64,000 bases of DNA, from contig RAZE01000015.1 in NCBI GenBank assembly GCA_003611955.1, positions 1-64,000 of the forward strand. The letters are read 5' to 3'. Position 1 is the first letter of the stretch; each line of letters begins with the position of its first letter. This DNA comes from a bacterium 1XD8-76. Its GTDB lineage: Bacteria > Bacillota > Clostridia > Lachnospirales > Lachnospiraceae. A program made the translations under genes and the position numbers. The notes under the pieces are model-generated. The model saw only the letters and a program-made list of their open reading frames with translations, was not told where the DNA came from and did not search any database. Below, piece after piece: positions 17,714-27,426 of the stretch.

Positions 17714-18916
17714 TCAGTGTCCTGTAAAGCCTTCATACTCAGATACATTATTTTTGTCTACGATCCAAACCACTTCATATTTGCCTTCGCCCACCTCGTA
17801 TTCCCAGTTGCCTGCAAGGTAGTCTTCCATGTAGCCGATAACATTCGTCATCATCTTCGGCGAGAAGTATACGGACATCATATCGTCAAAATACTGGTCT
17901 GCCGTGCCGGACTGGGAGGAGCTTCCGCTCATCACATCGTACAGCTCCTGCATGCCGCCGATTGCGGAGATGTAAACTTCCATGTCTTCCATATCTTTCT
18001 TCGTCGCATCGTCCACCGCATTTGCCTCCAGCAGATTCAGCACGCCGAATGTCATCTCATCGTCCATCGAGTAGATGAACAGTTTGTTGTTGTTCGCCTT
18101 GGCAGCTTTTACGATATCCGCCAGCTTCTGCTCCAGATATTCATACGCGCCGTCCGCGCTCCAGTTACACACATACTTGTAATCCGCGCAGAGTGCATCG
18201 ATCTCTTCCTGTGTCCACACAGCCGTCGTCTTGTAGGACTCGCCGGTCACATCGTCATAGTATTCCAGCTCGCCTCTCAGGAACTGCTCAAAACCTTCCT
18301 GACGGCGGGAACATACGGTTCCGTTGTCACCGATCAGCGTCACCAGCGTTGCGCCGGGCTCCATGCCTTTCTGCTGCAGCCAGTATGCGATACCTGCGCC
18401 GCACGCCCAGTTGTCTCCGGAAGCGTTCAGGATAGCATATTTGTCGGGACCTTCTATGATCCTGTCGAAGGAGATGAACGGGATATTCTCAGCGATCAGC
18501 GCTTCCTGCCCCGCTTTTGCGGAGTCTTCCAGAGCAAAGAATACAACGCCGACTGCATCGCCGTTGGCGAGGATGGTCTGCACCTGATCCACCTGCTCCT
18601 CACCGCTGGATGCCGACATGTAAACACCCTTGTACTCACCCTTGCTGTTGATCTCTTCCGCTTTCTGTTCCGCATATACGCCCGCCTGTGCCGTCCAGCC
18701 ATGGTCGGGGGTAGGCCCCAGTATGTAAATGGTTCCGCCCGCTGCCGCCGCAGGTGCTTCCTCTTCCGCCGCCGGCTCCTCAGCCGGAGTTTCCTGTTCA
18801 GCGCCCTCCTCGGTGCTGGCCGCCGGAGCGCTCTCCTCCTCGCTCTTACCACAGCCTGCAAGCAGCGTCCCCGCTATTACTGCGCACAGCAATACGCTCA
18901 ATAGTTTCTTTTTCAT
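17714..18916 (-). CDS. Sugar ABC transporter substrate-binding lipoprotein
   Basis: A 400-residue lipoprotein. The signal peptide (1-21) ends in the lipobox LLAGC with lipidated Cys22. An acidic Ala/Glu-rich linker to about residue 60 tethers it. The remainder is a periplasmic-binding-protein type 1 fold of the ribose/LacI class, with IYILGPTPDHGWTAQAGVYAEQKAEE near the start of the domain, DRIIEG, and LVTLIGDNGT. It is the first and probably most expressed gene of the operon. The ligand is likely a monosaccharide or polyol; which one is unknown. Confidence 0.92.
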   Translation of the reverse strand: MKKKLLSVLLCAVIAGTLLAGCGKSEEESAPAASTEEGAEQETPAEEPAAEEEAPAAAAGGTIYILGPTPDHGWTAQAGVYAEQKAEEINSKGEYKGVYMSASSGEEQVDQVQTILANGDAVGVVFFALEDSAKAGQEALIAENIPFISFDRIIEGPDKYAILNASGDNWACGAGIAYWLQQKGMEPGATLVTLIGDNGTVCSRRQEGFEQFLRGELEYYDDVTGESYKTTAVWTQEEIDALCADYKYVCNWSADGAYEYLEQKLADIVKAAKANNNKLFIYSMDDEMTFGVLNLLEANAVDDATKKDMEDMEVYISAIGGMQELYDVMSGSSSQSGTADQYFDDMMSVYFSPKMMTNVIGYMEDYLAGNWEYEVGEGKYEVVWIVDKNNVSEYEGFTGH

Positions 18917-18957
18917 AAAGATCCTCCTTTTTGGTTGGTTGTTGGATTTGCTGTTTC

Positions 18958-19125
18958 TTTACATTACTTTACATGATATTTTCATCCATGTCAATTCACT
19001 TCTCCTCATACATCATCATTTTCCATAATATGCACGATTTTACGCATTGTTTTTTGTCTATTTTCCACACATTTTATCCATATTTATTTACATTTTCTTT
19101 TTACATTTTACATTTTTCTTTACAT
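18958..19125. repeat. Six copies of TTTACAT in the divergent regulatory region
   Basis: The heptamer occurs at 18958, 18968, 19087, 19100, 19107 and 19119, all in the same orientation. Two lie beside or over the -10 of the sugar operon promoter and four lie just upstream of, or over, the -35 of the lacI-type gene. They may be half-sites for a regulator or only AT-rich sequence; no symmetric LacI-type operator was found. Confidence 0.45.
18966..18994 (-). promoter_or_regulatory. Promoter of the sugar operon
   Basis: On the minus strand TTGACA (18989-18994), a 17-base spacer and TAAAGT (18966-18971). It lies about 50 bases before the binding-protein gene. Confidence 0.7.
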
Positions 19126-19147
19126 TTTCATCTGTATATGGTATACT
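19119..19147 (+). promoter_or_regulatory. Promoter of the LacI-type regulator
   Basis: TTTACA (19119-19124), a 17-base spacer and TATACT (19142-19147), about 50 bases before the ATG. Confidence 0.7.
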
Positions 19148-19198
19148 TATGACAGTGGTTTAGTACAGATATGATATATGGAAAGCGAGGAAGATTAT

Positions 19199-20191
19199 AT
19201 GAGTACAAAAGTCACGATCACGGATATCGCAAACAAGGCCGGCGTCTCCATCGCCACCGTCTCCCGCATCCTCAACCGCAAGGACACGGTTTCTCTCTCC
19301 ACCAGGCACAAGGTACTGCAGGCCATGGATGAGCTCGGCTACGATTCCAATCAGATAAAATCCGTCTCCTCCTACCAGACGATCCTCACCTTTGTACCGG
19401 ATTTCGCCAATCCTTTTTACGCGCGCATTATCGACGGGATCCAACAGACCGCCCATGAGAACGATTTTGAAGTGTTTCTGATCCCGACGAAGGACATTTA
19501 TCTGGACCATGTCCATCTCACCAATCTGGTGAAAAAAGGCGGCTTTAAGGGAGTTTTGTGGCTCTCCTCCTCCCCGCCCCCCGATCTTCTCAACCTGATC
19601 AGCAGATATTGTCCCATGGCAATGTGCTGTGAATATCCGGACGATTATGAATGCTCCTACATCAGCATCGACGACGTTACCGCCGCCTACAAAGCGGTAA
19701 ACTATCTGATCTCCACAGGCTGTAAAAATATAGGCTTTGTCAACTGCAGCCTGAAATATAAATATGCGCGGCACCGCAGGGAGGGATACCTGAAAGCGCT
19801 GGAAAGCGCCAGGCTTCCGCTTCATCCCGAATGGAATATCACGATACCTTCCATCGATTACACCCTGGCCCACTCCGCCATCTCTCAGGCTCTGAACACA
19901 GAACAGAGACCGGACGCCTTCTTTACCTGCTCCGACGTCTTTGCCGCAGCAGCAATCAATGCCGCGCAGCAGCACGGCATTCGGGTTCCGGAAGATATAT
20001 CTGTGATTGGATTTGACAATGTGGAGACTTCCCGCATGACTCTGCCCACGATCACCACGATCCGGCAGCCATGTTTCCAGCTTGGTCAACAGTCCTGCTC
20101 CATTTTGCTGGAAAAGATCCTGAACCCTTCCGCACCGGACAGGCAGATCCTTCTGAACACGGAATTCATCATACGGGATTCCACGAGATAA
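19199..20191 (+). CDS. LacI/GalR-family transcriptional regulator
   Basis: About 330 residues from the ATG at 19199, which has AGGAAG five bases upstream. The N-terminal helix-turn-helix and hinge are clear (VTITDIANKAGVSIATVSRILN). The rest is a periplasmic-binding-protein-like effector domain, with DFANPFYARIIDGIQ, SIDDVTAAYKAVNYLI, CSDVFAAAAINAAQQHGI and VIGFDNVETSRM. It is divergent from the sugar operon, so it most likely represses that operon and is released by the imported sugar or a derivative. It ends at a strong bidirectional terminator. Confidence 0.95.
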   Translation: MSTKVTITDIANKAGVSIATVSRILNRKDTVSLSTRHKVLQAMDELGYDSNQIKSVSSYQTILTFVPDFANPFYARIIDGIQQTAHENDFEVFLIPTKDIYLDHVHLTNLVKKGGFKGVLWLSSSPPPDLLNLISRYCPMAMCCEYPDDYECSYISIDDVTAAYKAVNYLISTGCKNIGFVNCSLKYKYARHRREGYLKALESARLPLHPEWNITIPSIDYTLAHSAISQALNTEQRPDAFFTCSDVFAAAAINAAQQHGIRVPEDISVIGFDNVETSRMTLPTITTIRQPCFQLGQQSCSILLEKILNPSAPDRQILLNTEFIIRDSTR

Positions 20192-20231
20192 AAAGAATAC
20201 GATACGATCTGATCACCGTATCGTATTCTTT
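20192..20231. terminator. Bidirectional terminator between convergent genes
   Basis: A perfect 15-bp stem AAAGAATACGATACG (20192-20206) / CGTATCGTATTCTTT (20217-20231) sits between the LacI-type gene and the convergent DUF362 gene. Both outer flanks are A/T-rich. Confidence 0.85.
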
Positions 20232-20264
20232 GACAGAGCAGAACATCAAATCGATCGCACAGCG

Positions 20265-21149
20265 CTACGCCTCGATCTCTATCAGCTCATACTCCCTGCT
20301 GCCGAATCCCAGCTCAGCCGCCGCCTCGATCGTGTGCACGCCGTGTCTCGACTCCAGACGCTCCAGAAAATGAGCTCTGCCCGGATCATCGGAAGCATAG
20401 ATCAGATCAATACATGCCTGATCTAAGGCCACCGGATCGAGGGAAGACAAAATGCCGATATCCTTCATGCAGGGATCTTCCGCCACCGCGCAGCAGTCGC
20501 AGTCCACGGAGAGGTTGCACATGATATTAATATAAGCGAGATTTCCCTTGAAGAAATCTACCACGGAGCCGGCGGCGTCCGCCATCGCCTCGCAGAAAGT
20601 ATCCTGGGGAGCTACATGGTCCCAGAAGCCCTCCTGAGTATCGGATTCCCCCGCCGAGTGAATCAGACATTTCCCCGCCGTAGATGCGCAGCCGATGGAA
20701 AGCTGCTTTAAAGCTCCACCGTAACCACCCATCGGATGCCCCTTAAAGTGCGCCAGTACGAGCATGGAATCATAATTTTCAATATTCTTTCCGAGACGGT
20801 TTTCCTTCAGCGCTTTTCCGTCCGGGATCTCCACTGTCAGATCCGGTCCCTCCGCATCCAGTATATCAATATTGAAACATCCGGACCAGCCGTGCTTTTT
20901 CATCAGCTGTCTGTGTTTCTCCGTGGTATTCCTGGCCCCATTGTAGGCGGTATTGCACTCTACCACCGTAGCATCCACTTTCTCGATGACCGGTCTCCAG
21001 AATTCCGGACGAAGGAAATTCTGATTCCCGTCCTCCCCGGAATGCACTTTCGCCGCCACTTTCCCTGTCAGAGGTTTTCCCAACAATTCATACATCTCCA
21101 GCACTTTTTCCGGCGTGATCGTTCTTGTGAAATAAACTTTTGATTTCAT
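20265..21149 (-). CDS. DUF362-domain protein
   Basis: About 294 residues from the ATG at 21149, chosen for GGAGG six bases upstream. The DUF362 pattern is visible: KVAAKVHSGE near the N-terminus, DATVVECNTAYNGARNT, LVLAHFKGHPMGGYGGALKQLSIGCAS and GILSSLDPVALDQACIDLI. Some members carry a ferredoxin domain; this one has only the cluster CDCCAVAEDPC and no full 4Fe-4S motif. The family is linked to iron-sulfur or redox roles, but its activity is not established. Monocistronic by position. Confidence 0.8.
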   Translation of the reverse strand: MKSKVYFTRTITPEKVLEMYELLGKPLTGKVAAKVHSGEDGNQNFLRPEFWRPVIEKVDATVVECNTAYNGARNTTEKHRQLMKKHGWSGCFNIDILDAEGPDLTVEIPDGKALKENRLGKNIENYDSMLVLAHFKGHPMGGYGGALKQLSIGCASTAGKCLIHSAGESDTQEGFWDHVAPQDTFCEAMADAAGSVVDFFKGNLAYINIMCNLSVDCDCCAVAEDPCMKDIGILSSLDPVALDQACIDLIYASDDPGRAHFLERLESRHGVHTIEAAAELGFGSREYELIEIEA

Positions 21150-21258
21150 CTTTGCCTCCATTCCTGTTGTGTCGCACACTATAACTATCTTATCTACTTA
21201 ACATTCTATTCCAGCCGGCCGGAATTGTCATCTGTTTTTTTATTTTACCACTGTCCCG

Positions 21259-24200
21259 TCACTTCTCGACCCATACCTCCCCTGTCACAGCCCACTGTCC
21301 CGTCTCCTCCCGCACAAACAGCACTGTCGCATAGTCATAGGAATCCTGCCCTCTCTCCAGAACGGTCAGCGTCATCTCCATCTGCTCCGTCTCCTCCGAA
21401 AGACGCCACTCTCCTACATTGCCATCAATGATCTCGATTCCGCGCGGCGCATAAAATGCCCGCACCGCCTCCCCGGCCATCTTCTCTGCATCTTTCAGAT
21501 CCGCCGATCCCACATCCCGGATGAAAAACCGACTTCCGTCGTACAGAACTTCCGCTTCCAGACAGCCGTCTCCGTAGGCGGGCATCGCACTCCCCTCCCT
21601 GCTGCCGCAGGACACAGGTATTCTGAGTTTTATCGTTCCATCCAAAAAAGCAAAAGAGGCCTTCGATGTATTGATACCCATGTTCTCATAGGAAACCCCC
21701 TGCTCCTCCCGCAGTTCGGGGGAGATCTGCCTTCCGGCCAGCGCGATCACTTTTCCGTTTTCACGCTCCTCAAAGGAAAGCCTTCGCAGCAGTTCCTCCG
21801 CATACGCGCCGCCCGGATACTCACAGATCTTTACCTGCCCCTCTTCCCTGTCGAACATCCACAGCTGTTCCTGCCAGACGCCGGTGTCTTCGCCATAAAA
21901 AAGCTTTACCAACTTCACCGCCAATTCCGACACGCCGTCCCCATCATAATCCGCCTCCTGCACTTCCGGCGCCATCATGGTAATGCCGTCCGTGATAAAA
22001 GGCATGGAAACTTCCGTCAAGGAATCCTGATCTGCCAGTATCATCGACTGGTAATCCCCTGCTCCGTACAGCCTGTAGTTCTCCGTTTCACCGAGCAGAT
22101 ACAGTCTTCTCTGCGCTCCCGCTCCAGGTTCCGCCGGCAGCGCAGAAAACCTCTCCTCTTCCCTGACGTCCTCCACCGTCATCTCTTCCATCTTCCCATC
22201 CCACGGCACTGTCAGGGACGCCGTCTGCGTCAGGTCGATCTCCTCCAGAAGAACGTCCTCCCCCTTTCCGGTCACCCTGTTCACCGTGTACCAGTCCCCT
22301 GTGCGGGCGCTGCCGACGATCTCATTTTCCCCGTTCATAAATTCATCTCTGTCGTAGAGCCAGATGAGCACTTCCTCTCCGTCTTCGCTGTCTATCTCCA
22401 CATGGGCGGGCACATAGCCATGCTCTCTGCGGTAGAAATTCTCAGCCATTTTCAACAGTTCCTCATTGCTGTAGCCGTCCGCCTGCGCGGTAGGCTCTGC
22501 ACTTTTTTCTCCCACAATCCCGTCCAGCTGTCTTCGCAGTTCTTCCGCCGGTCTATCCGAAACAATCAGATGAACAAGCATGACACAACTGTCACTTTCC
22601 CAGATCTCTCCGGTTTTCTCCATAAACTTTTCCGCCTCAAAAATATGCTTGGGAGGCAGCGTAAGCATACCGTCCCCATAGTAGCTCGCCAGCAAAATGA
22701 TGTCCTCACCCAGCCGGAACCGATGTTCCAGCTTCTCCTCGACTGCCATGCTGAAAGAATTTCCGACGGCAGTCGTCTCAGACAGATCAAACGTAAACGC
22801 CCTGAACAGAGACTCCGGTCCGTCCGATGTCGTATAATCCGGTACACTGTAAGAATTTACCGATTTCACAAAAGCGCCTGTCACTGCATCCGACTCCAGT
22901 GATCTCGAGTAGATAACCTCCCCTTTCTTTTGTTTCCGCGCTTCTCCTCCCTCCGGCCGCAGCGCCTGACAGTCCAGTACTTCCGCCCCGACGAGTTCGC
23001 CGTATTCATACTGCTCCAGATAGAGCCCATAGCTCGCAGCATCTCTGCTCAACCGGTAGTCCAGCCTGTAGCTTTCCTGCAGGATCGGTACACTCTCCTC
23101 CTCCTGTCTGATCCGGATACTCTGCCACTGCTTATCCACGCTGACAAAACCGCTGGTGACGCAGGCATAAAGCCCCGCGAGCCCCGCCGCTGCCGCCAGC
23201 ACTCCCAGAATCACCGTGTTTTTTCTCTTTGCCGTGATCCTCTCCAGCCTTTGTTTCAGATTTTTCGCATTGCCCGACATCGTCGTGGTCATCGAAAAAC
23301 AGTCCGCAGGAAAACCCTTCACCGGCACAAAACGTAACAGCAATTCCCCATACCGTCTCCTCTCCTGCCCGTCCATCAGCCTTACAGCTGCCTCATCGCA
23401 TGCCAACTCGCAGTCCTGTCTGGACAGATACGCCGCAAGCCACACGAACGGATGATACCAGTACAGGCAGACACAAATCATTCTCACCAGCCCCCACACT
23501 GTGTCCCCGTGAAAATAGTGGCACATCTCATGCCGCAGGATGCAGGGCAGAAGTTGACTATCTTCCGCCAGATCTTCCGGGATATAGACGCGCCTCCCAA
23601 ACAGGCAGGGTGTCGGCAGTCCTTCCACGCTGTAAGCCCGGAGCATCCTTCCGCCGCCCGCAGATACTTTTCTCACTTCTTCCATCTTCGTCTCGGGCAG
23701 CGCCACACGCCTTTGCCGCAAATATCTCCACAGCCGCACATGACAGGCCATCATCCACGCCGCACAAAACAGACTTCCCGTCCCCAGTATCCCCGCAAAC
23801 CACAGCGGCACTTTCCATACATTATCCACATAATGCACCAGGCCCAGTTTCGTCATCCGATACCAGCACTCCAAACGCGAAACCTGCTTCCCTTCAGTTC
23901 CCACGTATTCCGGCGTCACGCCCGTGTCTGTGCCGGCGACGGTGCTTTCCATCCCCTGATCGCTGTTCGCCCACAGATTCCCGGCTGCTGTCTGTCCGCC
24001 CTGCGCTTTCTCCTGCACTATTCCGCTCGCCTGCGCTGCGGCGAGTTCTTCCGCCGATATATGCTCCCCTAAAAATTCCTCCCGACTGTCCTGCGCCACC
24101 AGTCCCAGCACAGAAAACTCACCTTCCGCATCCGGCACCGGAAAGACAAGCAGCTTCACCGCCACGAGAAGCCAGACCGCATACTGCAGCCGAGCGCTGA

Positions 24201-24276
24201 TATGTTTCCTGAAGGCAGCGCGCAGAAGCAGGGCGATGCCAATAAAAAAAGTGGTCGTAAAAAGTATGTTATACAT
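21259..24276 (-). CDS. M56-family (BlaR1-like) membrane metallopeptidase sensor
   Basis: A 1005-residue protein. N-terminal helices (about 2-20, 30-46, 155-178) surround a gluzincin domain with the zinc motif HEMCH at 249-253 and a downstream acidic site in QDCELACDEAA (Glu as third ligand). A helix at about 355-372 leads to a large extracytoplasmic region of some 630 residues. That region has no visible penicillin-binding SxxK domain but includes a calcium-binding-like DYDGDGVSELA. By analogy with BlaR1/MecR1 it should sense an envelope signal and inactivate the BlaI-type repressor whose gene overlaps its start by eight bases. Confidence 0.85.
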   Translation of the reverse strand: MYNILFTTTFFIGIALLLRAAFRKHISARLQYAVWLLVAVKLLVFPVPDAEGEFSVLGLVAQDSREEFLGEHISAEELAAAQASGIVQEKAQGGQTAAGNLWANSDQGMESTVAGTDTGVTPEYVGTEGKQVSRLECWYRMTKLGLVHYVDNVWKVPLWFAGILGTGSLFCAAWMMACHVRLWRYLRQRRVALPETKMEEVRKVSAGGGRMLRAYSVEGLPTPCLFGRRVYIPEDLAEDSQLLPCILRHEMCHYFHGDTVWGLVRMICVCLYWYHPFVWLAAYLSRQDCELACDEAAVRLMDGQERRRYGELLLRFVPVKGFPADCFSMTTTMSGNAKNLKQRLERITAKRKNTVILGVLAAAAGLAGLYACVTSGFVSVDKQWQSIRIRQEEESVPILQESYRLDYRLSRDAASYGLYLEQYEYGELVGAEVLDCQALRPEGGEARKQKKGEVIYSRSLESDAVTGAFVKSVNSYSVPDYTTSDGPESLFRAFTFDLSETTAVGNSFSMAVEEKLEHRFRLGEDIILLASYYGDGMLTLPPKHIFEAEKFMEKTGEIWESDSCVMLVHLIVSDRPAEELRRQLDGIVGEKSAEPTAQADGYSNEELLKMAENFYRREHGYVPAHVEIDSEDGEEVLIWLYDRDEFMNGENEIVGSARTGDWYTVNRVTGKGEDVLLEEIDLTQTASLTVPWDGKMEEMTVEDVREEERFSALPAEPGAGAQRRLYLLGETENYRLYGAGDYQSMILADQDSLTEVSMPFITDGITMMAPEVQEADYDGDGVSELAVKLVKLFYGEDTGVWQEQLWMFDREEGQVKICEYPGGAYAEELLRRLSFEERENGKVIALAGRQISPELREEQGVSYENMGINTSKASFAFLDGTIKLRIPVSCGSREGSAMPAYGDGCLEAEVLYDGSRFFIRDVGSADLKDAEKMAGEAVRAFYAPRGIEIIDGNVGEWRLSEETEQMEMTLTVLERGQDSYDYATVLFVREETGQWAVTGEVWVEK

Positions 24277-24649
24277 CCCGTTCCTCCGCCTGTTCCAGAA
24301 TTTTATGCAGTTCCTCCATGTCCTCTTTCGACAGCGCCCGCTGCTGCACCATCGTATTTAACATCATGCCCATTTTCCCCTGAAAAACCCTGTCCAGAAA
24401 ATCCTCCGTCTCCTGCAAGACCGCTTCCTCCCGCTCCAGATCGGGGTAATACAGCTTTGCCTTCTCCCCCTCCTCATAGTGCAGAGCGCCTTTTTCCTCC
24501 ATCCGCTTCAGAAACGACATCACCGTATGCTTCGTCCAGCCCGTCTCGGCTTTCAACGTATTCGTGATCTGCATCATCGTTCGTGGAGCCTGCCCCCACA
24601 AAAGATTCATGATCATCCATTCCGCGTCCGACAAATTTACTTTTTTCAT
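24269..24649 (-). CDS. BlaI/MecI/CopY-family repressor
   Basis: About 126 residues from the ATG at 24649, which has GGGAGGAAAC upstream. The winged-helix domain starts LSDAEWMIMNLLWGQAPRTMMQI and has TGWTKHTVMSFLKRMEEKGAL, matching the BlaI family. The C-terminal half carries a dimerisation helix. It is the promoter-proximal gene of a two-gene operon with the M56 sensor (eight-base overlap). The symmetric site at 24684-24739 is the obvious autoregulatory operator. Confidence 0.93.
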   Translation of the reverse strand: MKKVNLSDAEWMIMNLLWGQAPRTMMQITNTLKAETGWTKHTVMSFLKRMEEKGALHYEEGEKAKLYYPDLEREEAVLQETEDFLDRVFQGKMGMMLNTMVQQRALSKEDMEELHKILEQAEERDV

Positions 24650-24683
24650 GTTTCCTCCCATCTCTGCCCTGCAAAAACAAAAC

Positions 24684-24739
24684 AGGTTGACAAATGCTTA
24701 CCTTTTAAGTATAAATTAAAGGTAATCATTTGTCAACCT
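24684..24739 (-). promoter_or_regulatory. Symmetric operator with two overlapping opposed promoters
   Basis: Arms 24684-24705 and 24718-24739 are inverted repeats matching at 21 of 22 bases around a 12-base AT core. The minus strand has TTGACA (24731-24736), 17 bases, TATACT (24708-24713), driving the BlaI-type gene. The plus strand has TTGACA (24687-24692), 17 bases, TATAAA (24710-24715). One repressor dimer pair could cover both. The plus promoter faces the 3' end of the minus-strand gene at 24778, so it would make antisense RNA. Confidence 0.85.
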
Positions 24740-24777
24740 TATTATATATCCATCTCTTATGCTCTTTTATTACCCTG

Positions 24778-27333
24778 CTATCTTCCCGTCCTCATGTAGG
24801 TAATGAACTGGTTCCCGTTCTCCTGCAGCATCTGCGTGGCGTCATTCATCCCCATTTTATAGACCGTTCCGTCCGTCGGGTCCATCACCACGATATTCAG
24901 TTCGTTAAACCCTGTAATCAGCAGCGCTTTTTCATCCTCCAGCGTCGTCAGCACAGGGATATCCTGATTCGTGTAATACAAAATTGCGTCCAGCGCACAG
25001 CCCGTCAGATCCAGCACCTGAATGTCGGGAATATTCTCCTGCAGGATTTCCACCGTCGTCATGCCGCTGTCCAGCATATACTGCGTACTGCGGTTGACTC
25101 CCTCAAATTCCAGTATGGTATTTAAGCATACCGCAAGCTGGCTCGTGGTATCCGACTCCGTCTCACCGCCGGTAATCTTCATAATCTGGTTTCTCGTCAC
25201 ACGATTTCCCCTGTACCAGACATAATTCCCGGTGTCGTCTATCACAACGCCCGCCGCCTCATAGGCCGCATTGACGGCCAGCGCCTCCTCCGTATACACG
25301 CCTGTAAGCCCGTGGATCGTGTAGACAAAGAAACGTTTCATCACTTCCTCGGACTCCTGCAGGACGATCTGATGTTCTCCCTCAAACAGCATTTCCCGGG
25401 GCGTCAGCAGCTGCAGAGTATCCGTATTGATATTGCTCTTCACTGCGATCTGTGTCAGCGTCTCCATCACGTCCACGACCACAGTCTCCACCAGGTTCTT
25501 CCCCACGTCCTCCTCTCTGCTGTACATGATCTGATCGTTATCTACTTCCACATAGACCTGTTCGCCGCTCACCTCGTCCACGCTCTTCTGCACCCGGTAG
25601 AGCATGATCTGATTTTCCTCCACGTCGCAGGATGTGACATACGTGTCAGGAACTCTGTACTCCTTCAAAAGATTTTCCTTTTCATCCTGTATCCTGACCG
25701 TATGCATCGGAAAAAATATTCTGCCGGAGCTGTCCTTCGCCACATCTTTTCTATCCGCTATGCCGTAGATCAGATCGTCCCCCATGAAGCCGAGGGGCTG
25801 CACGTATTCCCCGTAGCCCGCCTCCACCGCCATGCGTTTCCCACTCATCAGATTCATGAACTGCATGGATTCGGCAGCGTACCGGCCGCCCTCTATCCAC
25901 GCCAGCATCTTTCCATTTTCGGAAACCTTAAAACTGTCCCCGCTCAAATTCTCCGCAATGATCCGGCATTGCTTCGTCGAAAGATTCATCTCATAGATCG
26001 TGCTGTCCACCATCATATAAAAACGGCTGTTATTTCCGGCAAAAGAAAGCCTGTCCATATCCTGTTCCAGCAGTTCCGGCGATTTTTTGTAGGGGACAAA
26101 AACCATCTCCTCTATCATATTCTGGCTGCTGTTATAGTAATTGACCTGCACGCCATTCTCACCTTCGTGGTGCCCTCTGTTCATATAGCCGTATACGACA
26201 AACTGCACATTTCCGGCCTCATCCACATTCAGCACTTTGATCTTATGTCTGTCATATATCGTGCGTCTGTCGCAGTTGTCCTCGTTCTGGAAGCTGAACA
26301 AAAGAGCCAGCTTATTGTCCGCCACATTGTACGAAAACAATCTGTTTCCCACCACAAAAGCGAAAATATTGCCTCCGTCGCACTCCGTCAGCCTGACCTG
26401 CTCCGCCCCCTGTATCCCCAGGGATATTTTATTGTTATTATAAATCTCTTTTTTCTCGTCAAACAGCTGGGACATTTCCCGCTCAAAATCAAGCAGATAC
26501 ATGCGGTCGGCGGTATACCTTATCCTGTAATATTCCGTCACAAGGTACTCTTCCTCTCTGCCCTCATACGGAATCTTCACCTGATAACGCACCTGATAGG
26601 ATGCGGTCTGAGGCATCATCTCCTTGATATCCACAACCGCCTCCGACGTCTTCTCCACAGACAGATCTCCCCATGTCACCTGATTCCAGCTGCTGTGAAT
26701 ATCCACTCTGCTGAAAGTACTGTTATCGCCGTCCTTATTGGATTCCAGATACATCGCGAGATTTTCTTCCACATTCGCTTTGTCGAACGTATCCTCGTGA
26801 AACCTCCTGACAAACTCCGTCTTCTCCCATACATGATAATCTTCTCCCAGCAGGATCCTGGTGTAATAGCGGATATCCCGCCCGGAATCAAGTCGAAGGA
26901 TGATAATAAAATTATACTCTCTGTCCTGCTCCAACAGATCCTTCACCGTGAAATCCGCTGTGAGCAGAGTCTCCGTCTCCTCAAAATCCGTAATTTCGGT
27001 ATCCTCGATCAGACGGCTTCCGTCGCTGCTCCTGACCTGATAGGAGACCGACTCTATGCCTGTCCCAAATTTTTCCACCGTAATGCCGAGATCTCTGCCG
27101 TTCTCCAGAGGCGTTATCGTATCGCGCATATGCGCAGCATCCATCTCATTCCGGTATCCGTGAAGGCAGTTCACAAGCTCCCCCGAAACATTCATATAGA
27201 CAAGAGGATACGACGCCGGAGGCATCTCCGCCGTCATATCCGTGTTCCCCAGATTCATCACCGTCTCAAACAGAAATAATGCCGCAAACAGCACTATTCC
27301 AAAGAATATTCCCTTTAAAACCGATTTTTTCAT
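24778..27333 (-). CDS. Large membrane-anchored extracellular protein of unknown function
   Basis: An 851-residue protein. An N-terminal helix (about 8-26) acts as an uncleaved anchor or signal. The remainder is extracytoplasmic, with beta-rich stretches reminiscent of a propeller: FAFVVGNRLFSYNVADNKLALLF, FYMMVDSTIYEMNL and YVWYRGNRVTR recur at intervals. I recall similar proteins in Lachnospiraceae but no named function. The C-terminal part mentions no catalytic motif that I recognise. GGGAG precedes the ATG. It is 93 bases downstream of a 134-residue unknown, possibly one transcript with it. Confidence 0.6.
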   Translation of the reverse strand: MKKSVLKGIFFGIVLFAALFLFETVMNLGNTDMTAEMPPASYPLVYMNVSGELVNCLHGYRNEMDAAHMRDTITPLENGRDLGITVEKFGTGIESVSYQVRSSDGSRLIEDTEITDFEETETLLTADFTVKDLLEQDREYNFIIILRLDSGRDIRYYTRILLGEDYHVWEKTEFVRRFHEDTFDKANVEENLAMYLESNKDGDNSTFSRVDIHSSWNQVTWGDLSVEKTSEAVVDIKEMMPQTASYQVRYQVKIPYEGREEEYLVTEYYRIRYTADRMYLLDFEREMSQLFDEKKEIYNNNKISLGIQGAEQVRLTECDGGNIFAFVVGNRLFSYNVADNKLALLFSFQNEDNCDRRTIYDRHKIKVLNVDEAGNVQFVVYGYMNRGHHEGENGVQVNYYNSSQNMIEEMVFVPYKKSPELLEQDMDRLSFAGNNSRFYMMVDSTIYEMNLSTKQCRIIAENLSGDSFKVSENGKMLAWIEGGRYAAESMQFMNLMSGKRMAVEAGYGEYVQPLGFMGDDLIYGIADRKDVAKDSSGRIFFPMHTVRIQDEKENLLKEYRVPDTYVTSCDVEENQIMLYRVQKSVDEVSGEQVYVEVDNDQIMYSREEDVGKNLVETVVVDVMETLTQIAVKSNINTDTLQLLTPREMLFEGEHQIVLQESEEVMKRFFVYTIHGLTGVYTEEALAVNAAYEAAGVVIDDTGNYVWYRGNRVTRNQIMKITGGETESDTTSQLAVCLNTILEFEGVNRSTQYMLDSGMTTVEILQENIPDIQVLDLTGCALDAILYYTNQDIPVLTTLEDEKALLITGFNELNIVVMDPTDGTVYKMGMNDATQMLQENGNQFITYMRTGR

Positions 27334-27426
27334 CTATGCTCCCTTAGTGACCGTTTCGTTTTTCTCAGAGCGAAAGCGTGGCTCGTCAGGAATATATCAA
27401 TCGGGCATCCAGCTTTCAATAATATT

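Noticed and set aside
18966..19147. CRISPR-like or tandem array from the TTTACAT copies
   Set aside because: Spacing is irregular, the unit is only seven bases and the region is AT-rich. It was kept only as possible half-sites.
19160..20089. Long minus-strand open frame opposite the LacI-type gene
   Set aside because: It is the antisense of a clear LacI-family coding region, has no family motif and no ribosome site.
25312..27279. Long plus-strand frame opposite the 851-residue gene
   Set aside because: Composition is that of an antisense shadow. The minus frame has a start, a ribosome site and a signal anchor.
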